From: Fimbriimonadales bacterium
Lineage (GTDB): Bacteria; Armatimonadota; Fimbriimonadia; Fimbriimonadales; ATM1
Assembly: GCA_026129745.1 (NCBI GenBank)
Contig: JAHCHL010000002.1
Span: forward strand, 62,001-126,000
Reading direction: 5' to 3'
Length of the DNA: 64,000 nucleotides
Both the position numbers and the translations under genes were made by a program. The notes beneath the pieces were generated by a model that saw nothing but the letters and a program-made list of their open reading frames with translations, had not been told where the DNA came from and searched no databases. Positions 52,125 to 61,642 of the stretch are shown here, in pieces (within the stretch, counting starts at the first letter, position 1; each line of letters starts with the position of its first letter).

Positions 52125-52222
52125 GTTCGTTTCCTTCCGGTGAGCCAGTAGAGCATGAACGCAGTCGCGATAATCGCGAGCGGCAAAGCGAACATAACGA
52201 TATAGAAGCCGGTTGCGTTCAT
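52121..52222 (-). CDS. Symporter small accessory membrane peptide (33 residues)
   Basis: From ATG 52222 to a TGA that overlaps the symporter ATG as ATGA. It is one membrane helix (FYIVMFALPLAIIATAFMLYW) with a basic TGRKRT end, so the C terminus lies inside. Small single-helix peptides coupled in this way to sodium/solute symporters are known as accessory proteins. Overlap and topology support a real gene; too short for most ORF callers. Confidence 0.7.
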   Translation of the reverse strand: MNATGFYIVMFALPLAIIATAFMLYWLTGRKRT

Positions 52223-52317
52223 AAGCTCGTCTTCACGATACCGACGTTTTGGAGGGTCGGATTGTCGCTCGGCTCACCTGCAGATCGTTGGATGGGCCTT
52301 CGGATGTGTTCAGCGGG

Positions 52318-52323
52318 TACTCT
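52318..52323 (+). promoter_or_regulatory. -10 box of purM (leaderless type)
   Basis: TACTCT ends 8 nt before the ATG at 52332. GGGG lies between but is too close to the start to act as a Shine-Dalgarno sequence. Confidence 0.45.
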
Positions 52324-52331
52324 GCCGGGGT

Positions 52332-53363
52332 ATGTCCGACCAAGGGCTTTCGTATCAAACTGCCGGCGTCGATATCGGCGAATCGAGCCGAGCGATTCGT
52401 GCATTCAAAGACGCTGTTCGCTCGACTTTCACACCCTCCGTGCTTAGCGATGTCGGCGCGTTTGGCGGGCTTTTCTCGGCGAGCTTTCCAGGAATACGTG
52501 AGCCTGTTCTGGTTTCGAGCATCGACGGAGTCGGCACGAAGACGAAGGTTGCCGCGATGGTTGGGCGGTTCCGTGGATTGGGGCACGATATCGTCAACCA
52601 TTGCGTTAATGACATTCTCGTTCAGGGCGCGCGTCCGTTGTTTTTTCTCGACTACATCGCGTCATCGAAGATTTCTGCTGAGATTGTCGCTGACATCGTG
52701 GAAGGTTGCGCGGAAGCTTGCCGCGCTGTGGACTGCGCGCTGATCGGGGGGGAGACTGCGGAGATGCCAGGCGTTTATGCAGACAAGGAGCTCGATTTGG
52801 TCGGCTCGATCGTAGGAGTCGTCGAGAAGGACTCTTTGCTACCTCGAAGCGATATTGGAAATGGCGATTTGATCGTCGGAATTGCGAGTGATGGATTGCA
52901 CACGAACGGGTTTTCGCTTGCAAGGAAGGCGCTTTTCGAGGTGGGCGGGCGCAACCTAAACGACCCTGTGCCGGGAACTCAATCAACATTGGCGGACGCG
53001 TTGCTCGTTCCGCATCGCAGTTATCTTGCTCCACTATGGCCTGTTTTGCCTCGCGTGAAGGGGCTTGCTCACATTACAGGGGGGGGCTTTGTCGAGAACG
53101 TCCCGAGAATTCTCGGCGCTGAAGCGCGCGCGGTGATCGAACGCAACAGCTGGCCGGTTCCGGAGCTGTTTCGATTGATCCAGTCGGACGGCTATATCGC
53201 AGACGAAGAGATGTTCACCGCATTCAACATGGGAATTGGAATGGTCGCCGTGACAGCAAGCGAGGATGCGCAAGCGATCGTCGATCACTTGATCGAGGCG
53301 GGAGAGCGGGCATGGATCATCGGCGAGATAACGAAAGGCGCACGCGGCGCGAACATTGTGTAA
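52332..53363 (+). CDS. purM: Phosphoribosylformylglycinamidine cyclo-ligase (AIR synthetase)
   Basis: 343 residues; closes FGAM to AIR with ATP in purine synthesis. Motifs: LVSSIDGVGTKTKVA, HDIVNHCVNDILVQGARPLFFLDY, ALIGGETAEMPG and GIASDGLHTNGFSLAR, all in normal order. It starts a plus-strand run purM-fabI-formimidoyltransferase with gaps of 6 and 12 nt. purF is nearby on the other strand, so purine genes are close but not in one operon. Confidence 0.97.
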   Translation: MSDQGLSYQTAGVDIGESSRAIRAFKDAVRSTFTPSVLSDVGAFGGLFSASFPGIREPVLVSSIDGVGTKTKVAAMVGRFRGLGHDIVNHCVNDILVQGARPLFFLDYIASSKISAEIVADIVEGCAEACRAVDCALIGGETAEMPGVYADKELDLVGSIVGVVEKDSLLPRSDIGNGDLIVGIASDGLHTNGFSLARKALFEVGGRNLNDPVPGTQSTLADALLVPHRSYLAPLWPVLPRVKGLAHITGGGFVENVPRILGAEARAVIERNSWPVPELFRLIQSDGYIADEEMFTAFNMGIGMVAVTASEDAQAIVDHLIEAGERAWIIGEITKGARGANIV

Positions 53364-53369
53364 CGAATC

Positions 53370-54137
53370 ATGAATCTACTCGAAGGAAAGAAAGGAATCG
53401 TCTTCGGCGTTGCGAATCAGCGCAGCATCGCATGGGCGGTCGCTGAAGCCGCTGTCGATGCGGGGGCGACCGTGATGGTTGGCGCACAAAACGAGCGGAT
53501 GATGGAATCCGCGCAGAAGCTGATCGACGGAAAGAGCGGTTTCTCGCTTGTTCAATGCGATCTCAATGACGATGCACAGATCGATGCCGTTCGCGCGGAG
53601 ATCGAGAAGTCTCATGGGACGATCGACTTTGCCGTTCATTCTGTCGCTTATGCGTTGCGCGAGGACTTGGCCGGCAGGTTCGTCGATACGAGCCGCGAGG
53701 GATTCAAAGTCGCGCTTGAAACATCGGCGTTCACTTTTGTCGCGATGGCGAAGGGTTTGGAGTCAGTGCTTGCGGATGATGCGAGTTTGATCACGATGAC
53801 TTATCTTGGGAGCCTGCGCGTGCTACCTGGCTACAACGTGATGGGCGTCGCGAAGGCTGCGCTCGAAGCGTGCACGCGATATATGGCGTACGATTTGGGC
53901 GATCGCGGCATTCGTGTCAATGCTGTTTCACCCGGTCCAATCAATACGGTTGCCGCGAGGGGGGTCAAAGGTTTTACTCAGATTCTCGATGTCGTGAGCG
54001 AGCGCGCGCCGCTCAAGCGGCCTGCAGAACAGAGCGAAGTTGCGACGACGTCGGTGTGGCTGCTGAGCGACTTGAGCAAAGGCGTTTCTGGGCAGACGAT
54101 TTACGTCGACTCAGGATATTCGGTTATGGGGTTGTAG
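53370..54137 (+). CDS. fabI: Enoyl-ACP reductase FabI
   Basis: 255 residues; reduces enoyl-ACP in type II fatty acid synthesis. SDR fold without the classical Gly loop: GIVFGVANQRSIAWAVAEA at the NAD site, then FAVHSVAYALRED. The catalytic Tyr and Lys are in PGYNVMGVAKAALE with a preceding TYLGS. NAVSPGPINTVAARG follows. It has the extra loop length of FabI rather than of FabG. 6 nt after purM. Confidence 0.96.
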   Translation: MNLLEGKKGIVFGVANQRSIAWAVAEAAVDAGATVMVGAQNERMMESAQKLIDGKSGFSLVQCDLNDDAQIDAVRAEIEKSHGTIDFAVHSVAYALREDLAGRFVDTSREGFKVALETSAFTFVAMAKGLESVLADDASLITMTYLGSLRVLPGYNVMGVAKAALEACTRYMAYDLGDRGIRVNAVSPGPINTVAARGVKGFTQILDVVSERAPLKRPAEQSEVATTSVWLLSDLSKGVSGQTIYVDSGYSVMGL

Positions 54138-54149
54138 CCCAGCAGTTCG

Positions 54150-54998
54150 ATGGCAATACTTTGCGTTGCCAATTGGTCTGAGGGTCGCAACGAGGTCACA
54201 CTCGGAGATCTTCGCTGGGCATTGCATGGCGGCAATTGCAACGTTCATTTCGATGGTTCCGACTTCGATCACAATCGCATCGTGACGGCGTTTTCAGGCG
54301 ATGCTGAAGATGTGCGAAAGACGCTTCTCGCGCTTGTGAATGTCGCGTTCGATGCCATTGACATGCGAAAGCACGAGGGGGTGCATCCTCGCATTGGCGC
54401 GTTGGACGTTTGTCCGTTCATCGTTTTGAACGAATCGGAGGATTTGGATTACGTTCTTGATTGGGCGGCGAGGATTGCTGAGGCGATCGCGTTGAAGTAT
54501 AAGCTGCCGATTTTTCTTTATGAGAAGAGCGAAACGGGTAAGCACGCAAGAGATTTGCCATCACTTCGGAAAGGTCAATACGAGGGACTGATCGGCAGGA
54601 CACTCGATCCTGATTTTGGAACGACGAACGTGAACCCGTGGCTGGGCGCGACGGTGATGGGCGTGCGCGATTGGCTGCTCGCCGTGAACGTGAATCTTAG
54701 TGATTCCGATCCGGTGCGCGCAAAAGACATCGCGAAGCGGATGCGCGAGCTGCGCGAGAGTGATTCGAGATTTACGGGTGTTCGGGCTTTGGGATTGCCG
54801 TTGCCGTCGAAGGGACTCAGCCAAGTTTCAATGAACATGACTCGACCCGATGAGACGCGGTTCGATGAGATTTTCGATTGGATTGCGGGCGAGGGCGTCG
54901 AGATTGCGGGAACGGAATTGATCGGTGTGATTCGCGAGCGTGATCTGCCATTTTCGACACGATTAGACCCTAAGCAGGAGCAGATTCTGCAGGCGTAG
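54150..54998 (+). CDS. ftcD: Glutamate formimidoyltransferase
   Basis: 282 residues. It moves the formimino group of formiminoglutamate to tetrahydrofolate in histidine breakdown, feeding one-carbon units to purine synthesis. It is formiminotransferase only, with no cyclodeaminase domain. The catalytic His79 is in HEGVHPRIGALDVCPF, and the second subdomain has YEGLIGRTLDPDFGTTNVNPWLGATVMGVRDWLLAVNVNL. No other histidine-degradation gene is in the window. 12 nt after fabI. Confidence 0.93.
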   Translation: MAILCVANWSEGRNEVTLGDLRWALHGGNCNVHFDGSDFDHNRIVTAFSGDAEDVRKTLLALVNVAFDAIDMRKHEGVHPRIGALDVCPFIVLNESEDLDYVLDWAARIAEAIALKYKLPIFLYEKSETGKHARDLPSLRKGQYEGLIGRTLDPDFGTTNVNPWLGATVMGVRDWLLAVNVNLSDSDPVRAKDIAKRMRELRESDSRFTGVRALGLPLPSKGLSQVSMNMTRPDETRFDEIFDWIAGEGVEIAGTELIGVIRERDLPFSTRLDPKQEQILQA

Positions 54999-55010
54999 CG
55001 TTGGGTCAAG

Positions 55011-55016
55011 TAAAAT
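55011..55016 (+). promoter_or_regulatory. -10 box of the KOW-like gene (leaderless type)
   Basis: TAAAAT ends 6 nt before the ATG at 55023; no ribosome-binding site is present. Confidence 0.6.
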
Positions 55017-55022
55017 CACAAC

Positions 55023-55529
55023 ATGGCCAAGTGGAAAGCGGGGGACCGCGTTAGGATTGTGAATCGCGAAGTCAAGGCGGAGGATCATTTGTCGGGGCTT
55101 TATTACGGGCACATGGCTGGTCTTTCCGGCACAGTGACGAGCGTTTTCGACGATTCGGTTGGTGTGAAAGTCGACCCGGAGAGTTTCGACAACTTGCTCG
55201 CGGATGTTCACAAAGTCGCAGTTAAGAGAATGCGTGCGAAGTTTCTCGATTCGTTGAGCGAAGAGCAGCGCAGAAAGTTATCGCCGGAAGAGAAGCGATT
55301 CGATGCGAATTATGTTTTGTTGGTTAGCGCGAAAGATTTAGAGAAAGGGCCGCCTGCCCCCAAACCTACCGCTAAGAAGGATGTCGACGAAGACGACGAA
55401 TACGACGGCACTTCGGTCGTTCAGGGTGCGCTTTATGACGATGCGACGATTCCCGAGTCTCCGAAGCGGAGGACTGCAGATGAGATTGCTGAAGCTGAGG
55501 AAGAAGAGCTTAAGAGGCGGATGAATTAG
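55023..55529 (+). CDS. Uncharacterised protein with KOW-like N terminus
   Basis: 168 residues, soluble. Residues 3-70 (KWKAGDRVRIVNREVKAEDHLSG, HMAGLSGTVTSVFDDSVGVKVD) have the pattern of a small SH3/KOW barrel as in translation or transcription factors that contact RNA. The middle is helical. The last 60 residues are charged and disordered (EDDEYDG, EAEEEELKRR). No family is recognised. Confidence 0.75.
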   Translation: MAKWKAGDRVRIVNREVKAEDHLSGLYYGHMAGLSGTVTSVFDDSVGVKVDPESFDNLLADVHKVAVKRMRAKFLDSLSEEQRRKLSPEEKRFDANYVLLVSAKDLEKGPPAPKPTAKKDVDEDDEYDGTSVVQGALYDDATIPESPKRRTADEIAEAEEEELKRRMN

Positions 55530-55790
55530 GCGATGAGAGATAAGTGAAAGTGTCTCTGGGAATCGATTCCCGCCTATGAGCAATCGACGATTTTAGCGTC
55601 GCTATGCGAACGTTCTGGATCATTTCTTTGCGATGCGGTAATTTGCAGCGAGAGTTTCCGACTATGTTGAGGTTGCCAGGCGAGCCATAGCTTTGTTTTT
55701 CATTCGACTAGGCGAATCGACTTTGAACCAAGGTTGTAACAAGTCATTCGATGCATTTTCATCATTCTGCTTGAATGACGTCAAGGGCAG
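55530..55790. other. Intergenic stretch with a 14-bp palindrome
   Basis: GGGAATCGATTCCC at 55558-55571, 28 nt after the KOW-like gene, is a perfect palindrome that could form a short hairpin, followed by CGCC and no T run. I see nothing else in this region; it separates two convergent genes. Confidence 0.5.
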
Positions 55791-56546
55791 TTAGCCAGAT
55801 TTCGGTACATCGCTTGGCCCGCGCCATTCGATTGTAACGTTGCCTTTGTTAGCGTTTAGCGCTTGCTCGATGGCTTGCATGCGTCGCAAGTCAAGTAAGC
55901 GTGGATTTTCCTCGAGCATCTTTGCTGCGTTTGACAATGCGCGAAGCGTCGCAATTTCAGCGCGCGCTTTCTCCAAGTTCTGATTAGCCAACCGTCGCTC
56001 GAGTTCTGCTCCAGCAACGGCGCGCTTCATGTCGTTTGGGAGTTGGATGTCAAGAATTCGCGCTGAAGTTATCTCGAGACCATAGCGTTCAAGTTTCTCC
56101 TTTACGCTTTCAAGTATCACCGCGCCAACATCAACGGTTTGCATTCGAGCTTCTTCAAGAGATTTCATCGAAATGCAATCTCTCATCGCCGCTTGCAGTT
56201 CGCGGTAGATTACGCCTTGGGCGTCTTCGGTTTCGACAGCAAACTTCTTGGGATCGGTGACTGCATAGGTTGCGAATAAGTTGTAACGTGCTGCAACGCC
56301 CTCAGAAGTGGGAATTTCTTGGGTTGGCAGGTACACGTTGCGCTCCCACATCCAGACGACGTGAGTGACTGATCCTGGCTTTAGCCAGTGCTTTCCGGGT
56401 TGAAGGACGACAACTTTAGGTCCCCTAACAACAACCGCGACCGAATTGTAGTGCACCCAGAGTCGTTTGTATGCAGTTAGGAGCCAGATAACCACGATAA
56501 ATGCTGTGAGCAATCCGGCATATAGCGCAAATTCCCAAGTTGCCAT
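55791..56546 (-). CDS. SPFH/band 7 membrane protein
   Basis: 251 residues. One N-terminal membrane helix (FALYAGLLTAFIVVIWLL), a band 7 domain (VAVVVRGPKVVVLQPGKHWLKPG ... RDCISMKSLEEARMQTVDVGAVILESVKEKLERYGLEITSARILDI) and a coiled C-terminal part (AGAELERRLANQNLEKARAEIATLRALSNAAKMLEEN) are typical of slipin-like stomatin homologues. They form ring-shaped membrane microdomains. The NfeD partner normally next to slipins is absent here. AGGAG lies 9 nt before the ATG. Confidence 0.9.
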   Translation of the reverse strand: MATWEFALYAGLLTAFIVVIWLLTAYKRLWVHYNSVAVVVRGPKVVVLQPGKHWLKPGSVTHVVWMWERNVYLPTQEIPTSEGVAARYNLFATYAVTDPKKFAVETEDAQGVIYRELQAAMRDCISMKSLEEARMQTVDVGAVILESVKEKLERYGLEITSARILDIQLPNDMKRAVAGAELERRLANQNLEKARAEIATLRALSNAAKMLEENPRLLDLRRMQAIEQALNANKGNVTIEWRGPSDVPKSG

Positions 56547-56782
56547 GCTGCAAACTCCTGTTCATTGCGCCGCACGCCCTCCGCCAGTAGGACAAAGCGG
56601 GAGAAGTCTCCGAGGAGCTTCCCGCATGGCCTTGCCACACTCGATCGGCATTGGGCGCACGGCAGTCTTTTCGAACCTGAATCGAATGCGGGATTCGAAC
56701 CCGCTGGTTCGGAGCAAAATACGGAATCGGCAAACCAAACTTGGATGACGCCGCGTACGCCGAACCAGAATAACTATACCAA

Positions 56783-57313
56783 CTAATCCGCGCGACCGAT
56801 CTCAAAAACCGGCAGGTACTGCATCCACTCTTCGTTGGCTCTTGCGCGTAGGTAGTTGGGTAGCGAGATGAATGGCACGTACTTCGGTCTGCGCGGCGAC
56901 CTTCTTAGTTTCATCCGCGCTTGATCGGGTGTTTTGTCGCCCTTCTTCAGATTGCACCTGCGGCAACACGCCACGACGTTGTCCCAGGTGTGGGGTCCGC
57001 CCATCCAGCGCGGAACGACGTGGTCGAGTGTCAATTCGCGTCCGTGCGAACCGCAGTACTGGCAAGTGTAGTTGTCGCGCGCGAGGACTGAGTGTTTGCT
57101 TAGCCGCAATTCGGGGAGTGGTCTGCGAACGTGATAGCGGAGGCGCAGCACCGATGGCGCTCGAAGTTCACCACTGCCGGTGCGGATCATGTGGCCGTTG
57201 TGGTGAAGGATCTCTGCTTTACCGCGCGTGAGCAAGGTGACCGCTCGAAGCACTGTACAGACATTCAGCGGTTCATAGTTGTTGTTCAACAGCAGCACAT
57301 CGTGTTGCGGCAT
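56783..57313 (-). CDS. HNH endonuclease
   Basis: 176 residues. N-terminal 70 residues (QHDVLLLNNNYEPLNVCTVLRAVTLL, KAEILHHNGHMIRT) are a conserved lead region of stand-alone HNH_5 proteins. The nuclease has zinc cysteines in CQYCG and CCRRCN and the catalytic His in LTLDHVVPRWMGG. Such proteins are near-universal in several phyla and their role is unknown; there is no intron or phage nearby. AGAGGT precedes the ATG. Confidence 0.92.
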   Translation of the reverse strand: MPQHDVLLLNNNYEPLNVCTVLRAVTLLTRGKAEILHHNGHMIRTGSGELRAPSVLRLRYHVRRPLPELRLSKHSVLARDNYTCQYCGSHGRELTLDHVVPRWMGGPHTWDNVVACCRRCNLKKGDKTPDQARMKLRRSPRRPKYVPFISLPNYLRARANEEWMQYLPVFEIGRAD

Positions 57314-57638
57314 TCGTTCTACCTCTCGCTTTCAGACCTCCTTAAGCAAGAAGGCCCGGCATCACGGAGCCAGGCCAGGAGATGAGTATGCGCTGCGTCT
57401 ACGCCGCATCACTAAGTGGTGCGAGTGGTAGAACCAGGCGGCTGTGGCCCATCTCGTGGCCGAGGCGTTGCGATGCAACATAAGCATACGGACGGATAGG
57501 ATACCCCCTGAAGGCGCAGGTTCTCCGTTATGAGATTGCGAAAGGCGGGTTCTGGATTGAGTCTTACAAAGCGGAGTGGGCCGCTTCCTGCTGCGGAAAC
57601 GGCCCACGGAGGAGACACTCTGGCGGATATGAAATCGT
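57314..57638. other. Gene-free, hairpin-rich GC-rich stretch
   Basis: No frame here is convincing. It holds several inverted repeats, including ATGCG..GCGTCTACGC..CGCAT near 57389 and GTGGGCCG/CGGCCCAC with an inner TTCC/GGAA pair at 57576-57607. The last lies 31 nt downstream of the stop of the small membrane peptide on the minus strand and could terminate it, though there is no T run. An unrecognised structured RNA is possible. Confidence 0.45.
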
Positions 57639-57731
57639 CTACCAAAGATCGGCCAGCGAGTCTTTGAGCAAACTGTACGCTCCGGCCACCGCAGCTCCTG
57701 CTACCGCAATCGCAATGATTGTGTACATCAT
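57639..57731 (-). CDS. Small single-helix membrane peptide (30 residues)
   Basis: AAGGAGG stands 8 nt before the ATG at 57731, the best ribosome-binding site in this part of the window. The product is one helix (YTIIAIAVAGAAVAGAYSLL) with a short acidic/aromatic end. No family is recognised. Its strong translation signal argues for a real, highly expressed small protein; it may be a toxin-type or structural membrane peptide. Confidence 0.65.
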   Translation of the reverse strand: MMYTIIAIAVAGAAVAGAYSLLKDSLADLW

Positions 57732-57992
57732 CGAGTTTTCCTCCTTGGCGTCTTCGCGCAGGAGGCTTTTTCCGCAATGGGTGGAGCAATCGCTGGTAAT
57801 TGTGCGAATTGGGAAGAAGTCTCGCTCTCTTACTGTCAGGAGGATTGCGGTTAGCGTTCTTGCGGGTGGCAAGTGTGCTGATGTGAGGATTGCGAGCCGG
57901 GAGGATTTCTGGGTTTTGTTATTGCCTCGTCGTGTTCCTCGGATGGGTGATGCTTACCCGGCTGTACTTCTGAGGGACGATTCGCGCCATAA

Positions 57993-60013
<2,021 letters not shown>

Positions 60014-60057
60014 AGTCTTTATAGAGAATCGGCTTTTCAGGGCGAAAACTAAAGGAA

Positions 60058-60083
60058 AAAGCGGCAGACAAGTCCGCCGCTTT
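60058..60083 (-). terminator. Rho-independent terminator of the surface-protein gene
   Basis: On the minus strand AAAGCGGCGGAC and GTCTGCCGCTTT form a 12-bp stem with one G-U pair and a tiny loop, followed by TTTCC. It lies 22 nt after the stop at 60105 and in front of the PilZ gene. Confidence 0.9.
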
Positions 60084-60104
60084 CCCTCTCCGGATTAGTC
60101 GGGC

Positions 60105-61502
60105 CTACTTTTTCTGTTCGGCCTTCTTCGCCTGAGTGATCAGCACATGCCCCGTGGCTGGGTCGAAGTCGATGTCGACGTCCAAGACGTCCTTCACGAA
60201 CGACATAGGGACGATCGTGCGCTTGCTGTCGATGAACGGAGCGAGTTCGAGTTGGACCGACTGTCCGTTGACTCTTGCGTAGGGGTTGCCGATTTTCAGC
60301 CAGACGTCGTATCCGAGGCCGGTTGCGGTGACGACGAAGTCCTTTTGAGACCAGTCGACTTGGCCGCCCGCTCTTTCATACAGGAATCGGAAGGGCGTCA
60401 GCGGAATGCCGTCCTGAATTCTCGGCTGGACATCGAAGTCGATGGGCGAGCCGTTGAACCAGATTGAGATCGGCATTTCGGTTGTGATTCGTGACCCGAA
60501 GTCGATGGGCAGCGTTCGCTTGGCGGGCGCGGTCGTTCCCACGTTCACGGCTTCGGCTTTCGGCACTTGACTCGGGTTCGGAGTCGAGATCTTCGCTCCG
60601 GTCGACTGTACGCTCAAGTCGCCGATCGACTTTGCGGTTCGATCGCCGCTGATCGGTGCGTTTATGCCTGGGCTTGGGAGCGTTGGCGCGGCGACTGGAG
60701 CGATCGGGGTTGCGACAGCTTTTGCCGGTTCTGCGACTCCCTCTGCGTTTTTGATTCCCTTCGCGCCGCCTGCTGGAGGATTGATAGTCGGGTCGGCGAG
60801 AATCGGGATGGTGGCGGGTTCTACACGCTCGGTGCGGCCGCCTGGATTCTCCACGAAGACACGTGCGACCGGCGACTTGATCGTGGTTTGCGTTTCGTCG
60901 TAAAGCCACACTTCGATCTCGTGCCAACCGTTGTTTTCTCGGGTGGTGTCCCACGTAAACGTGTAGGGCGGGAAGTTTTTCATTCCCTTGAACTCTTTGT
61001 TCACAAAGAAGGACACGAAAGCGTTTCTGGCTTGGACCCCCAGGCCGACGTCGACGACGACGGTTCCTTGGAGCGAGTCGCCAGCTTTGGGTATCCGGAT
61101 GTAGATCGGCTGGTCGGTTCTTTGCTCAACCGAGACGACTAGTCTTTGGGAGCCGACTCTCTTGCCAGCCTCGTCGAAGATCAGCGCTTCGATGACGTTG
61201 TCGCCTTCTTGAAGCCGTTCGAGGCTGAGGTTGAATCCCGCTTCGCCTGTCGATCTCGACTTGTCGAGGTCACGGTAGGCGATGGTGACTCCGTTGAGCC
61301 TGATTTGCATTCTGGCCGCACGGACTCCAGAATAAGTGACCGTGATGGCCGGGCTTCCGACGGCGCGAGTGATTTTGACGTCGCCGTCATAGTAGACGCC
61401 AGGGACAAGGGGTTGATTCGTGGCTGCCATTGCGGCGCCACCTGCAAGGATCGCGGCTGCTGAAAGCGCGGCTTTCAGCGATGTGCCTCTCCGAGTTGCC
61501 AT
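60105..61502 (-). CDS. Exported protein with Ig-like and copper-amine-oxidase-N-like domains
   Basis: 465 residues from ATG 61502, which has GGAGGG 9 nt upstream; longer starts have none. The signal peptide is LKAALSAAAILAGGAAMAA. Two beta-sandwich, Ig-like regions follow (NVIEALIFDEAGKRVGSQRLVV and FVNKEFKGMKNFPPYTFTWDTTRENNGWHEIEVWLYD), then a Pro/Ala/Thr linker, then a C-terminal domain (MPISIWFNGSPIDFDVQPRI, RTIVPMSFVKDVLDVDID) with the PF07833-type repeat pattern, often found in cell-wall or surface proteins. No catalytic residues are seen. Possibly a peptidoglycan or S-layer-related structural protein. Confidence 0.82.
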   Translation of the reverse strand: MATRRGTSLKAALSAAAILAGGAAMAATNQPLVPGVYYDGDVKITRAVGSPAITVTYSGVRAARMQIRLNGVTIAYRDLDKSRSTGEAGFNLSLERLQEGDNVIEALIFDEAGKRVGSQRLVVSVEQRTDQPIYIRIPKAGDSLQGTVVVDVGLGVQARNAFVSFFVNKEFKGMKNFPPYTFTWDTTRENNGWHEIEVWLYDETQTTIKSPVARVFVENPGGRTERVEPATIPILADPTINPPAGGAKGIKNAEGVAEPAKAVATPIAPVAAPTLPSPGINAPISGDRTAKSIGDLSVQSTGAKISTPNPSQVPKAEAVNVGTTAPAKRTLPIDFGSRITTEMPISIWFNGSPIDFDVQPRIQDGIPLTPFRFLYERAGGQVDWSQKDFVVTATGLGYDVWLKIGNPYARVNGQSVQLELAPFIDSKRTIVPMSFVKDVLDVDIDFDPATGHVLITQAKKAEQKK

Positions 61503-61642
61503 TAGTTTAGCCCTCCAATACGACCCTTTCCGGAAGGCGAGCCACTCCGTTTTCACAGAAAGAGCCGAAGCAGGCGCGATGATACCCGCACCTATACGCA
61601 AGAGACGTTGCAGAAAGTGGTTAGCGTTCAGCGTTCTGCAGA

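Noticed and set aside
56688..56768. tRNA-like T arm (stem GCGGG/CCCGC around the loop) on the minus strand, with a 9-bp inverted repeat beside it
   Set aside because: Only the T arm is present. The bases after it do not form an acceptor stem or CCA and no anticodon arm can be drawn. I could not make a tRNA, tRNA-Sec or tmRNA 3' end from it.
57362..57872. Minus-strand and plus-strand frames of 70-125 residues
   Set aside because: They overlap each other and the hairpin-rich stretch, have Arg/Ser-rich composition of shadow frames, and lack start signals. Only the 30-residue frame at 57639-57731 has good support.
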